From the IMG/VR virus record IMGVR_UViG_3300023481_000013, positions 1 through 23,328 of that record: 23,328 bases of DNA, one strand, 5' to 3'. The notes below the pieces were generated by a model that was given only the letters and a program-made list of their open reading frames with translations, was not told the DNA's origin and searched no databases. The first letter of the stretch is position 1, and the number at the start of each line of letters is the position of its first letter. The translations under genes and the position numbers were made by a program. This DNA comes from a virus. This document shows, piece by piece, positions 1-5,978 of the stretch.

Positions 1-153
1 GGGTTCGCCGGTGGGTCTGCCGCTGGGTACACCGCTGGGTCCGCCGCTAGGTACGCCGCTGGGTCCTCCGCTAGGTACGCCGCTGGGTCCACCGCTGGGT
101 TCGCCGGTGGGTCTGCCGCTGGGTACACCGCTGGGTCCGCCGCTAGGTACGCC
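1..153 (+). repeat. 12-bp tandem repeat with a 57-bp perfect duplication
   Basis: The stretch is built of 12-base units of the type GGGTxCGCCGCT. On top of the 12-base period, bases 1-57 recur without change at 97-153, an offset of 96 bases or eight units. Identity over 57 bases points to recent slippage or unequal recombination. The array probably continues upstream of the window. Confidence 0.9.
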
Positions 154-276
154 CAACGTGACGAGATTCTGCGCCTCTTGCTAGCAGCCCCCGTGGAGAC
201 AAACCCGGAGCCTCGCATCCCCTGCATCGACACCCTGAACACCTACAAGGCCGACCTGAAGGAGTCTGTTTTGTGA
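1..276 (+). CDS. C-terminal part of a tetrapeptide-repeat protein (5' end outside window)
   Basis: Reading frame 1 is open from the first base to the TGA at 274-276. It encodes about 51 residues of a Gly/Ala/Ser/Tyr/Arg four-residue repeat (units such as AAGS, AARY, TAGF), then a unique tail beginning QRDEILRLLLAAP and ending NTYKADLKESVL. Repeat changes fall mostly at the second and third codons of each 12-base unit, so the frame is kept. The stop overlaps the GTG start of the next gene (GTGA), which supports translation in this frame. Similar Ala/Tyr/Arg-rich tetrapeptide proteins occur in phage early regions, but I know no function for them. The minus strand is also open through the repeat. 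It meets a stop just upstream and has only a weak TTG start, so I prefer the plus reading. Confidence 0.6.
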   Translation, partial: GFAGGSAAGYTAGSAARYAAGSSARYAAGSTAGFAGGSAAGYTAGSAARYAQRDEILRLLLAAPVETNPEPRIPCIDTLNTYKADLKESVL

Positions 277-509
277 ATCTCATAAAGCCCCTATGCATCT
301 ACCATGGCAATTGCGCCGACGGCTTCGGTGCCGCGTGGGCCGTCTGGAAAGCCTTAGAGGGCGGCGTCGAGTTGTGCGCTGGCGTCGATGCTACTTCGAT
401 CGAAGGAGCTCCGTTCTTGTCCTGGTTGCGGATACATTCGAGGTCCAGCGCTACTCTCTCACGGGAAGGGCTGCGATCTAGAAGCGCTACTCGCGAGGAT
501 CGAAGGTGA
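273..509 (+). pseudogene. 5' fragment of an interrupted DHH-family phosphoesterase gene
   Basis: A GTG start at 273 has a good AAGGAG ribosome site at about 258-263 and overlaps the upstream stop. The first 34 residues (CIYHGNCADGFGAAWAVWKAL) match the N-terminus of DHH phosphoesterases encoded by phages and bacteria, which normally begins IYHxxCxDGFGAAW; Asp16 is the expected early metal/active-site region. After about residue 34 (nt ~375) the likeness stops, and the frame runs on as Arg/Ser-rich sequence to a stop at 507-509. The expected middle of the enzyme, including the DHH motif, is absent. A matching C-terminal piece lies about 1 kb downstream (1375-1497). The gene therefore looks broken by insertion or replacement. 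Any product would be inactive. Confidence 0.65.
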
Positions 510-525
510 GGATGTTTCGAAGTGA
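388..525 (+). CDS. Small CCHC zinc-knuckle protein or fragment
   Basis: Frame 1 is open from 358 to the TGA at 523-525. The first ATG is at 388, giving 45 residues. The peptide contains CPGCGYIRGPALLSHGKGC, that is Cys-X2-Cys-X10-His-X3-Cys, a plausible single zinc site, followed by an acidic helix-like tail (LEALLARIEGEDVSK). The stop overlaps the GTG of the next gene in a GTGA, as at neighbouring junctions, which supports translation. There is no evident ribosome site before 388, and the ORF opens just where the phosphoesterase homology ends. It may therefore be the 3' end of a longer gene brought in with the methyltransferase cassette. I do not recognise the family. Confidence 0.45.
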   Translation: MLLRSKELRSCPGCGYIRGPALLSHGKGCDLEALLARIEGEDVSK

Positions 526-707
526 GCAATATGAAGAAACGAAGCAGAGGTCAGTGCATCAGTCCTGTTCTTTCCGATTCCGATATCCAGGCGATGAGGC
601 TCGACCACACAGCCGGCGCAAAGCAGCTATTCCTATCCAGGAAATATGGTGTCTCGAAAAGCTACGTGAGCCTGATCGTGAGACGCAAGAGGCGGGTGAA
701 GGCGTGA
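522..707 (+). CDS. Small helix-turn-helix protein
   Basis: A 61-residue basic protein. It starts at GTG 522, overlapping the previous stop, with GGTGAGGA at 505-512 as ribosome site. Residues ~18-50 (LSDSDIQAMRLDHTAGAKQL and FLSRKYGVSKSYVSLIVRRK) have the layout of a phage-type resolvase/MerR-like helix-turn-helix: 'aMR.......akqLa.kYGVS.syVs.Iv', with the recognition helix over SKSYVSLIV and a run of Arg/Lys after it. It probably binds DNA. It lies directly ahead of the methyltransferase gene and overlaps it by four bases (GTGA at 704-707), so the two are translationally coupled. It could control the cassette or simply travel with it. Its target is unknown. Confidence 0.7.
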   Translation: MSNMKKRSRGQCISPVLSDSDIQAMRLDHTAGAKQLFLSRKYGVSKSYVSLIVRRKRRVKA

Positions 708-1378
708 AGCCGTACTACGACCATGGCGGGATCGTCATATACCACGGTGATTGCAGGGACGTTCTCCCGAGCATCGAAGCTGATGTGATGGTTACGGATC
801 CTCCGTATGGGGTGGGGTTGAAGGGAAAGAAGGCGAACCACCGCGGACAAACGCGAGATTCAGGCAAAGGAGGGTATCTTAGCTTTGATGACTCCTTGGA
901 ATATGTCGATGAAGTCGTTGTCCCAGTCGTTGCATCTTGGGGAAGGGTGGCTGTAACGCCTGGGACTGCTGCGATGTGGCTTTACCCGAAGCCGTCGGAT
1001 ATAGGATGCTGGTATTCGGGCGGGGGGACGGGGCTGGGCTCGTGGGGTTTCAGATGTTTTCAGCCAATCTTGTATTACGGGAAGTGCCCATATGTTTCGA
1101 GCTCTCGCGGCCACAGGCCCAACAGCACTCATGGAATCTGGCCGAATGATTCCAACTATATTGACCATCCGTGCGCGAAGCCTATGGGGTTCATGAGGTG
1201 GCTTGTCGTCCGAGCATCTCTGGCGGGAGAAACCATCCTTGACCCCTTCATGGGATCCGGGACTACTCTCCGAGCGGCCAAAGATGAATGCCGCAAGGCA
1301 ATCGGAATCGAGATCGAGGAGAAGTACTGCGAGATCGCGGCCAACAGGCTAGCGCAAGAGGTTCTGCCATTTGAATAG
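704..1378 (+). CDS. Beta-class DNA methyltransferase (N6-adenine or N4-cytosine)
   Basis: A 224-residue SAM-dependent DNA amino-methyltransferase. The catalytic motif IV, DPPY, is at residues 32-35 and the SAM-binding motif I, DPFMGSGTT, at 180-188. This order (catalytic motif first) defines the beta group. DPPY favours adenine N6 over cytosine N4, but does not prove it. The frame is open further upstream to an apparent start at 506, but that part overlaps the HTH gene. The GTG at 704 overlaps the HTH stop (GTGA), has AGAGGCGGG upstream and begins exactly where homology should (MKPYYDHGGIVIYHGDCRDVL). No restriction enzyme gene is nearby, so it is probably a solitary enzyme, for example protecting phage DNA from host restriction (inference). 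It sits between the two halves of the phosphoesterase gene. Confidence 0.88.
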   Translation: MKPYYDHGGIVIYHGDCRDVLPSIEADVMVTDPPYGVGLKGKKANHRGQTRDSGKGGYLSFDDSLEYVDEVVVPVVASWGRVAVTPGTAAMWLYPKPSDIGCWYSGGGTGLGSWGFRCFQPILYYGKCPYVSSSRGHRPNSTHGIWPNDSNYIDHPCAKPMGFMRWLVVRASLAGETILDPFMGSGTTLRAAKDECRKAIGIEIEEKYCEIAANRLAQEVLPFE

Positions 1379-1497
1379 ACGATCCTTCATCGGCGCGATT
1401 GGATGTATCAGAAATCGCCACTATGTATGGCGGCGGTGGACACAAACACGCAGCGGGGTTCAGCGTCCCGCGTGATCACGAGCTGGCGAAGGCATAA
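1375..1497 (+). pseudogene. 3' fragment of the interrupted DHH-family phosphoesterase gene
   Basis: Frame 1 runs open from 1375, after a stop at 1372-1374, to TAA at 1495-1497. It encodes IDDPSSARLDVSEIATMY then GGGGHKHAAGF and FSVPRDHELAKA. The GGGGHxxAAGF motif is the hallmark of the DHHA1 substrate-binding domain at the C-terminus of DHH phosphoesterases, and 'DVSeiA..yGGGGHk.AAGF' is the usual ending of these phage enzymes. There is no start codon before the motif except an internal ATG at 1423. Together with the 5' fragment at 273 this shows one gene cut in two, with roughly 200 central codons missing, judged from the usual ~300-residue length of the family. The TAA shares its last base with the ATG of the next gene. 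Confidence 0.75.
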
Positions 1498-1745
1498 TGA
1501 TGCACAGCGGAATGAACCTCTACTACTTCCAGCTCGCCACACAAGAGTGGGTGAGTGACGGTGCTATCTACATTCAGGCCTACGATGAGGAGGAGGCCAA
1601 GAGGATAGGTGAGCGCATTCAAGCCGGACTCGACGTGTCTCGCAAGTACGAGTACGCACTGGAGAACGCTCGGCAGTTCGTGTCTGACGCGGAGAAGGCG
1701 ACCAAAGAGGGGCCGGGGCCAACAGAGACGATGACGGCGAGATGA
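1497..1745 (+). CDS. Hypothetical protein
   Basis: An 82-residue protein of unknown function. It starts at ATG 1497 (TAATG junction with the phosphoesterase remnant); ATGs at 1500 and 1512 are also in frame. The N-terminus (MNLYYFQLATQEWVSDGAIYIQAYDEEEAKRIGERI, given in two parts: a beta-like NLYYFQLATQEW and a helix DEEEAKRIGERI) resembles small phage proteins that pair a short beta strand segment with a helix. The C-terminal half is charged and likely helical. It overlaps the next gene by ATGA. I do not recognise the family. Confidence 0.65.
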   Translation: MMHSGMNLYYFQLATQEWVSDGAIYIQAYDEEEAKRIGERIQAGLDVSRKYEYALENARQFVSDAEKATKEGPGPTETMTAR

Positions 1746-1942
1746 CTTCAATTGGAGAACAATGGCCCATCGAGCGAGCACGCGTTGAGGTGCTTATGGG
1801 CGAGTACAGAGAGATCGGTCCGGCTGGCCAGTTTGCGCTCCTGATGATAGGAGATGTGATCAAGCGCGCCGACGAAGCGTGGTCAAGCCAAGATGTCGTC
1901 GCGATCGTCCGTTCCTTTAAAGAGATGAAAGAGTGTCAATAA
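1742..1942 (+). CDS. Hypothetical protein
   Basis: A 66-residue protein starting at ATG 1742, which overlaps the preceding stop (ATGA). The sequence is mainly helical in character (IERARVEVLMGEYREI, QFALLMIGDVIKRADEAW, DVVAIVRSFKEMKECQ), with no cofactor motif or membrane segment. Its 3' end overlaps the GTG start of the zinc-ribbon gene by ten bases. It fits the tightly coupled series of small early genes here. I do not recognise the family. Confidence 0.65.
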   Translation: MTSIGEQWPIERARVEVLMGEYREIGPAGQFALLMIGDVIKRADEAWSSQDVVAIVRSFKEMKECQ

Positions 1943-2082
1943 TCGCAACCCGGTGTTACGGCTGCGGCGCACCGCCGGATCGGTTCGGGTGGTATTTGCT
2001 CCGTGACATGCAGTTGTGCGAGAATTGTTGGGCCGCCGCAGTTGAGTGTGAAGCAAACGAAAAGGATCCACCTCAGAAATGA
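1933..2082 (+). CDS. Small zinc-ribbon protein
   Basis: A 49-residue ORF starting at GTG 1933 and ending at TGA 2080-2082. It begins inside the end of the previous gene and overlaps the next gene's ATG (ATGA), so both borders fit the local overlap pattern. It contains CYGCG and, 18 residues on, CENC: two Cys-X2-Cys knuckles, as in a treble-clef or zinc-ribbon fold. The ribosome site is weak (AAAGAG before the start), suggesting translational coupling. Phages often carry such short proteins; their partners are unknown. Confidence 0.6.
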   Translation: MSIIATRCYGCGAPPDRFGWYLLRDMQLCENCWAAAVECEANEKDPPQK

Positions 2083-3338
2083 AACTCGATAAAGCATGGC
2101 CGGCCGCCAAGGTCGAAGAGCGCGACACAACCGCACTGGTCCCGTACGCACGCAACGCTCGAACTCATACCGAGGCCCAGGTGGCTCAGCTTGTGGCCTC
2201 GATCAAGGAGTGGGGATGGACCAATCCCGTCCTAGTGGACGAGGGCAACATGATCATTGCGGGCCACGGCAGACTGCTTGCTGCCCAGCAACTCGGCATG
2301 GAGAAGGTGCCGGTCATGGTGGCGCGAGGTTGGACCAAAGCCCAGAAGGCGGCCTATGTGATCGCAGATAACAAGCTGGCCGAGAATGCAGGCTGGGATA
2401 AGGAGCTGCTGAAGGTGGAGCTGGAGGGGCTCACGGAGCTGGACTTCGACTTGGGATTGACTGGGTTCGGCGACTTGGAGCTGGGCAACATCATGGCGTC
2501 GAAGGACTCGCTAGAGGAGGGCTATGAGAAGGAGATCGAGGTGCCCGTCGATCCTGTGGCGCAGCCAGGCGACCTTTGGGAGCTGGGCCCGCACCGCGTA
2601 TATTGTGGGGACAGCACCGATGCGGACTGCGTTGCCATGCTATTTGATGGCCACAAGCCTGGGATCATGGTCACTGATCCGCCCTACGGGGTGGAGTATG
2701 ATCCGGATTGGCGAAATCGGGCTACACGCAAAGATGACAAACCAGTAGGTGAAAGAAGTGTAGGTAAGGTCCAGAACGACGACCGCATTGACTGGACAGA
2801 TGCCTGGCGTCTATTCCCTGGCGACGTTATGTACGTGTGGCATGCGAGCTGGTTCATCAGCGACGTTCACCGGAACATCAGGGATGCAAACTTCGATACG
2901 CGGGCATTGATTATCTGGAACAAGAGCCGGTTCGCAATGGGCCGCGGTGACTATCATTGGAAACATGAACCCCTGTGGTACGCTGTCCGGAAGAGCGCCA
3001 AGTCAGGTTGGAAGGGCGACCGAACACAGTCAACCGTGTGGGATATTCAGACCAGCGACGACGGCGACAAGACGATCCACTCAACGCAGAAGCCTCTGGA
3101 ATGCATGGGCCGGCCGCTGCGCAACCACACCTTCGACGAGGTCTACGACCCCTTCCTGGGGGCCGGCACGACCCTCATAGCGGCACATCTGCTGGAGAAG
3201 ACTTGTTTCGGACTGGAGATCGACCCAGGATACGTGGACGTGATCATTCAGCGATGGCAAGACCGAACGAAGATCAAAGCCAAGTGCAAGGGCAAGACCT
3301 ACGACTCTCTGTTGAAGGCCAAGGAGGCGAAGAAGTGA
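2079..3338 (+). CDS. ParB-like nuclease-domain / DNA methyltransferase fusion
   Basis: A 419-residue protein with two domains. Residues ~18-115 form a ParB/Srx-like domain (LVPYARNARTHTEAQVAQL, then a GHGRLLAAQQLG helix region). Residues ~165-400 form a beta-class DNA methyltransferase with DPPY at 200-203 and SAM-binding DPFLGAGTT at 357-365. This architecture is widespread in phages and prophages, usually just ahead of the terminase genes, as here, and is annotated as a DNA modification methylase. The ParB-like part may recognise DNA or hydrolyse nucleotide, but its role is not settled. The ATG start overlaps the previous stop. AAGGAGGCG near its 3' end serves the following gene. No cognate restriction enzyme is seen. 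Target base and site cannot be read from the sequence. Confidence 0.9.
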   Translation: MKLDKAWPAAKVEERDTTALVPYARNARTHTEAQVAQLVASIKEWGWTNPVLVDEGNMIIAGHGRLLAAQQLGMEKVPVMVARGWTKAQKAAYVIADNKLAENAGWDKELLKVELEGLTELDFDLGLTGFGDLELGNIMASKDSLEEGYEKEIEVPVDPVAQPGDLWELGPHRVYCGDSTDADCVAMLFDGHKPGIMVTDPPYGVEYDPDWRNRATRKDDKPVGERSVGKVQNDDRIDWTDAWRLFPGDVMYVWHASWFISDVHRNIRDANFDTRALIIWNKSRFAMGRGDYHWKHEPLWYAVRKSAKSGWKGDRTQSTVWDIQTSDDGDKTIHSTQKPLECMGRPLRNHTFDEVYDPFLGAGTTLIAAHLLEKTCFGLEIDPGYVDVIIQRWQDRTKIKAKCKGKTYDSLLKAKEAKK

Positions 3339-3514
3339 GTGAGTCTGAACAAACAAATATCCCGTGCCCTGGTTGCGTGAAGGCAATTGTTGACGCAGGG
3401 TTTGCTTCACTTGAAGGCGATGGAGCAGCCGGCAAGGGATGCTTTCGGTGCGGTAGATATTGGTCTGTCGTCGGAGTGAACCGAAGTGAAGATGGAAACG
3501 ATGCGCAACAATGA
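3335..3514 (+). CDS. Small zinc-ribbon protein
   Basis: A 59-residue protein starting at GTG 3335 (GTGA overlap with the methyltransferase stop), with an excellent AAGGAGGCG ribosome site at about 3320-3328. The frame is open far upstream, but that part lies inside the methyltransferase and is not coding. CPGC at residues 11-14 and CFRC about 25 residues later make a Cys4 zinc ribbon of the type that binds nucleic acid or stabilises a small scaffold protein. The 3' end overlaps the next ORF by 29 bases. Function unknown. Confidence 0.65.
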   Translation: MSESEQTNIPCPGCVKAIVDAGFASLEGDGAAGKGCFRCGRYWSVVGVNRSEDGNDAQQ

Positions 3515-3668
3515 CAGCACTGCCACTGGCAACTGCCTTGCATGTCTAGGTACGGGATGGGTCGTCAAGAGGCTCAGTCAGTTCCAGATAGAGCAATCGA
3601 CGTGTGATCTATGCTCGGGGACAGGATGGACCAGTGCTCCGTGGCGGGGAGAGGAAACTCGCGCATGA
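3486..3668 (+). CDS. Small DnaJ-type zinc-finger protein
   Basis: A 60-residue ORF with two CxxCxGTGW knuckles (CLACLGTGWV and CDLCSGTGWT). This is the repeat seen in the zinc domain of DnaJ and in many short phage proteins, where two knuckles share one zinc ion. GTG 3486 has GGAG about nine bases upstream. ATG 3492 and ATG 3501 are alternative starts in frame, and I cannot separate them. The stop overlaps the small terminase ATG (ATGA at 3665). No J-domain is present, so it is not a DnaJ co-chaperone. It may bind DNA or a packaging partner, but that is a guess from position. Confidence 0.65.
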   Translation: MKMETMRNNDSTATGNCLACLGTGWVVKRLSQFQIEQSTCDLCSGTGWTSAPWRGEETRA

Positions 3669-4141
3669 CTGCCAAGAAGCCTCCCGGTGAGCCCAGGAAG
3701 AACAAGCACGTCCCTACGGATGACATGCGCTCTAAAGTCGAGGGACTGACTGCTGTGGGCATCCGTAGGGTGGACTTGGCGGATGTCTTGGGGGTCTCCA
3801 CGAACACACTAGAGAGGCATTATGCTCGCGAGCTTCGTGTTGGTCTAGTCAAAGCGAATGCCAAGGTCGCGGAGACGCTATTTAACAAGGCCATCAATGG
3901 CGACACGACTTCTATTATCTTCTGGCTGAAGACGCGGGCGCGATGGTCTACGGTCGAACATCTCCATGTAGAGGGCTCCGTCTCTCAGGAAGAGGTTCAG
4001 GCCCCGCTCATGCGTAGCCTAAACACGCTCGATGTCACTCAGCTTAAACAACTCCACGAGATCGCAACGGCTCTCACCGATCGAACGGAATCTGCGGCTC
4101 TGCTTAAAAACGGGAGCAACGGATCTATCTCTCGGAATTGA
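3665..4141 (+). CDS. Terminase small subunit (DNA recognition)
   Basis: A 158-residue protein. I chose ATG 3665 because it overlaps the previous stop (ATGA); the frame is open back to 3611. Residues ~30-60 (TAVGIRRVDLADVLGVSTNT and LERHYARE) form a helix-turn-helix that would recognise the packaging site. The next part (LVKANAKVAETLFNKAI, TTSIIFWLKTRARWST) matches the oligomerisation region of phage small terminases, where 'A.IFWLKtRarW' is characteristic. It lies directly before the large terminase gene, as usual, and its last 110 bases overlap the first possible start of that gene. Its role would be to bind the phage genome end and bring in the large subunit for packaging. Confidence 0.82.
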   Translation: MTAKKPPGEPRKNKHVPTDDMRSKVEGLTAVGIRRVDLADVLGVSTNTLERHYARELRVGLVKANAKVAETLFNKAINGDTTSIIFWLKTRARWSTVEHLHVEGSVSQEEVQAPLMRSLNTLDVTQLKQLHEIATALTDRTESAALLKNGSNGSISRN

Positions 4142-5966
4142 GAAGCTGATCTGCGCCAAGTCCCTTGGGGAGTTTGTGCGCATGGGATGGCAGCAGTTGC
4201 ACCCGGCAACGCCGTTCATTGGCGGTTGGGCGCTTGATGCTATGTGCGAGCATCTTGAGGCAGTGACGCACGGAGAGATCAAGAACCTTCTGATCAATGT
4301 TCCGCCAGGCTGCACCAAACCCGGATGGGTTGAGAATGAGGTGATGACCTCGCGCGGTATCGTTCGTCTTGGAGATATCGTTGTTGGCGATGAGGTGCTG
4401 ACCCATCGCGGGAGATACCGAGCTGTTTTGGATGTGCATCGGCAGGGGGTGATGCCGCTACTTAAGGTGGTCACTCATGGGGGGAGAGAATCCTATCCAG
4501 AGCCGAGCCATCCATACCTAACCACTGGCGGGTGGATCCAGGCGAGGGACCTGAGGGTGGGGGATGCGTTGGCTGCAGTCCATGCGAGCACTGAGGGAGG
4601 AGAGGACACCTTGGCCCGAGATGAAATTGCCTCGATCGAAGAGATAGCCCCCGGCGAGTGTCGGTGCTTGACTGTCTCTGAGGACCAGTCAATGACGTGG
4701 GGTGGAGTTGCTGTTCACAACTCGATGCTGGTCAACATCTACTGGCCGGCTTGGGAGTGGGGCCCGCTGAACCGCCCGCACCTTCAGTACATCTCCGCCT
4801 CATACGAACGTGGCCTCTCGGTGCAGCACATGGTCCGCTGCCGCGAGATCATGCAGGGTGAATGGTTTCAAAAGCGCTGGGGTGGGAACTTCAAGTTCAA
4901 GGGCGATGCGAACATGAAGACGGCTTACCACAACACTTTCCAGGGGACACGGTTTGCTTCGTCGGTTGGGGCATCGATCGTTGGATATCGCGGCGACCGT
5001 CTGATCATCGACGATCCCCACGATGTTCACAAGGCCGAGTCCGACACGATCCGCGAGGATGTTATCCGATGGTTTGCCGAGACGCTTCCCACGCGGAAGA
5101 ATAACAAGGACACGGCAACGGTCGTCATTATGCAGCGTGTCCACGAGCGCGACGTGTCCGGATTCATTCTCTCGAAGGAGCTGGGCTACACTCATCTCTG
5201 TTTGCCCATGACGGGCGACCCGCAGCACCCATATCAATCAACGCACTTCGTGGACCCTCGCGAGCCAGGCGAACTTCTATGGCCCGAGCGCTTTGATGAG
5301 GAGACAGTGGAAGAACTTCGGAAGTCATTCCGAGCGTTCGGCGGCTCCTACGCAGAGGCCGGTCAGTTAGAGCAGCGGCCCTCGCCTCGTGGTGGCGGAA
5401 TGTTCCAGCAGAAGGACTTCCAGTTCCTTGAGGAGGGTCCTCGACCTGACGAGATCGCCAAGGGGTCCAGGGGATGGGACCTTGCGGCAACCGAGGGGGG
5501 TGGGTCGTTCACGGCCGGCGTCAAAATGTGCCGGCTGAGGGACGGCTCGATTGTCATTCAAGACATGGTGCGGGGCCAGTGGAGGCCTTCGGTCGTCTAC
5601 GATATGATCCGAACATGCGCCCTGCAGGACGGACCACAGGTGGTTCAGTCTATCCCCCAAGACCCGGGGCAGGCCGGCAAGGACCAGAAGCGCCATATCG
5701 CCTCTCACCTTCATGGATGCACCTTGCATTTCTCTCCTGAGAGTGGATCGAAGGTGGATCGAGCGCGCCCATTGGCATCCCAGGCTGAGTCCGGGAACTT
5801 GTATCTGGTTCGAGGTCCGTGGAATGACACGTTCATTCAGAATGCCTGCGTATTCCCCCGTGGGGAGTTTCTGGACGACATTGACGCGGCCAGCAGGGCA
5901 TATGGAAGGCTGATCGAGAGCCGGATTCCATTGTTGGGGGCTTCTCCCCGGCTCATCGGAGGCTAG
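4032..5966 (+). CDS. terL: Terminase large subunit precursor with an in-frame intein
   Basis: A 644-residue precursor of the packaging ATPase/nuclease. The Walker A sequence is split: NVPPGCTK ends at residue 96 and SMLVNIYWPAWEW resumes at 231. Removing residues 97-230 restores a normal terminase P-loop and leaves a 510-residue protein. Walker B is LIIDDPH (324-330), followed by a coupling segment VVIMQRVHERD. The RNase H-like nuclease has GWDLAAT (Asp483) and DDIDAA (Asp615, 616, 618) as likely metal ligands. The protein packages DNA into the prohead through the portal and cuts concatemers. ATG 4032 is the only ATG, GTG or TTG upstream of the conserved region in this frame. It forces a 110-base overlap with the small subunit gene and has no clear ribosome site, so the exact start is uncertain. 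Confidence 0.9.
   Translation: MSLSLNNSTRSQRLSPIERNLRLCLKTGATDLSLGIEKLICAKSLGEFVRMGWQQLHPATPFIGGWALDAMCEHLEAVTHGEIKNLLINVPPGCTKPGWVENEVMTSRGIVRLGDIVVGDEVLTHRGRYRAVLDVHRQGVMPLLKVVTHGGRESYPEPSHPYLTTGGWIQARDLRVGDALAAVHASTEGGEDTLARDEIASIEEIAPGECRCLTVSEDQSMTWGGVAVHNSMLVNIYWPAWEWGPLNRPHLQYISASYERGLSVQHMVRCREIMQGEWFQKRWGGNFKFKGDANMKTAYHNTFQGTRFASSVGASIVGYRGDRLIIDDPHDVHKAESDTIREDVIRWFAETLPTRKNNKDTATVVIMQRVHERDVSGFILSKELGYTHLCLPMTGDPQHPYQSTHFVDPREPGELLWPERFDEETVEELRKSFRAFGGSYAEAGQLEQRPSPRGGGMFQQKDFQFLEEGPRPDEIAKGSRGWDLAATEGGGSFTAGVKMCRLRDGSIVIQDMVRGQWRPSVVYDMIRTCALQDGPQVVQSIPQDPGQAGKDQKRHIASHLHGCTLHFSPESGSKVDRARPLASQAESGNLYLVRGPWNDTFIQNACVFPRGEFLDDIDAASRAYGRLIESRIPLLGASPRLIGG
4320..4721 (+). other. 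Mini-intein inside the terminase Walker A motif (no Cys1)
   Basis: 134 residues interrupt the P-loop between Lys and Ser. Splicing motifs are visible: block A-like region VMTSRGIVRLGDIVVGDEVL, block B around EPSHPYLTTGGW (His at precursor residue 160), block F CRCLTV (Cys at residue 212, at the fourth position, where ordinary inteins have Asp) and C-terminal VHN followed by Ser+1. To restore the P-loop Lys the intein must start at Pro (KPGW), not at a Cys, Ser or Ala. Lack of Cys1 with Cys at F:4 resembles class 3 inteins, which are known from phage terminases and helicases and use that Cys as first nucleophile. The Trp and Thr of the class 3 signature are not clear here (Tyr and Val in my alignment). 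No homing endonuclease domain is present. Confidence 0.85.
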
Positions 5967-5978
5967 GGTATTGCGGTC

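Noticed and set aside
1-153. CRISPR-like array
   Set aside because: Units are contiguous 12-mers without spacers and keep an open reading frame.
1-153. Minus-strand collagen-like ORF (PSGVPSGG repeats)
   Set aside because: Only a weak TTG start lies between the repeat and an upstream stop, while the plus frame continues into a unique tail with an overlapped downstream start.
506-703. Long N-terminal extension of the first methyltransferase (start at 506)
   Set aside because: It overlaps the HTH gene in another frame, is Arg/Cys-rich without family likeness, and GTG 704 has the GTGA junction and homology start.
2975-3334. ORF start at 2975 for the zinc-ribbon gene
   Set aside because: This part lies inside the methyltransferase domain in a different frame; GTG 3335 with AAGGAGGCG is the real start.
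4311-4319. Intein start at the Cys in GCTK
   Set aside because: Starting there would remove the Walker A Lys from the spliced terminase and leave a non-functional P-loop.
4320-4721. Homing endonuclease domain in the intein
   Set aside because: Only 134 residues, with splicing blocks close together; no LAGLIDADG or HNH motif is seen.
4320-4721. Firm class 3 assignment of the intein
   Set aside because: Only the block F Cys and the missing Cys1 agree; the Trp and Thr of the signature are not clear by eye.
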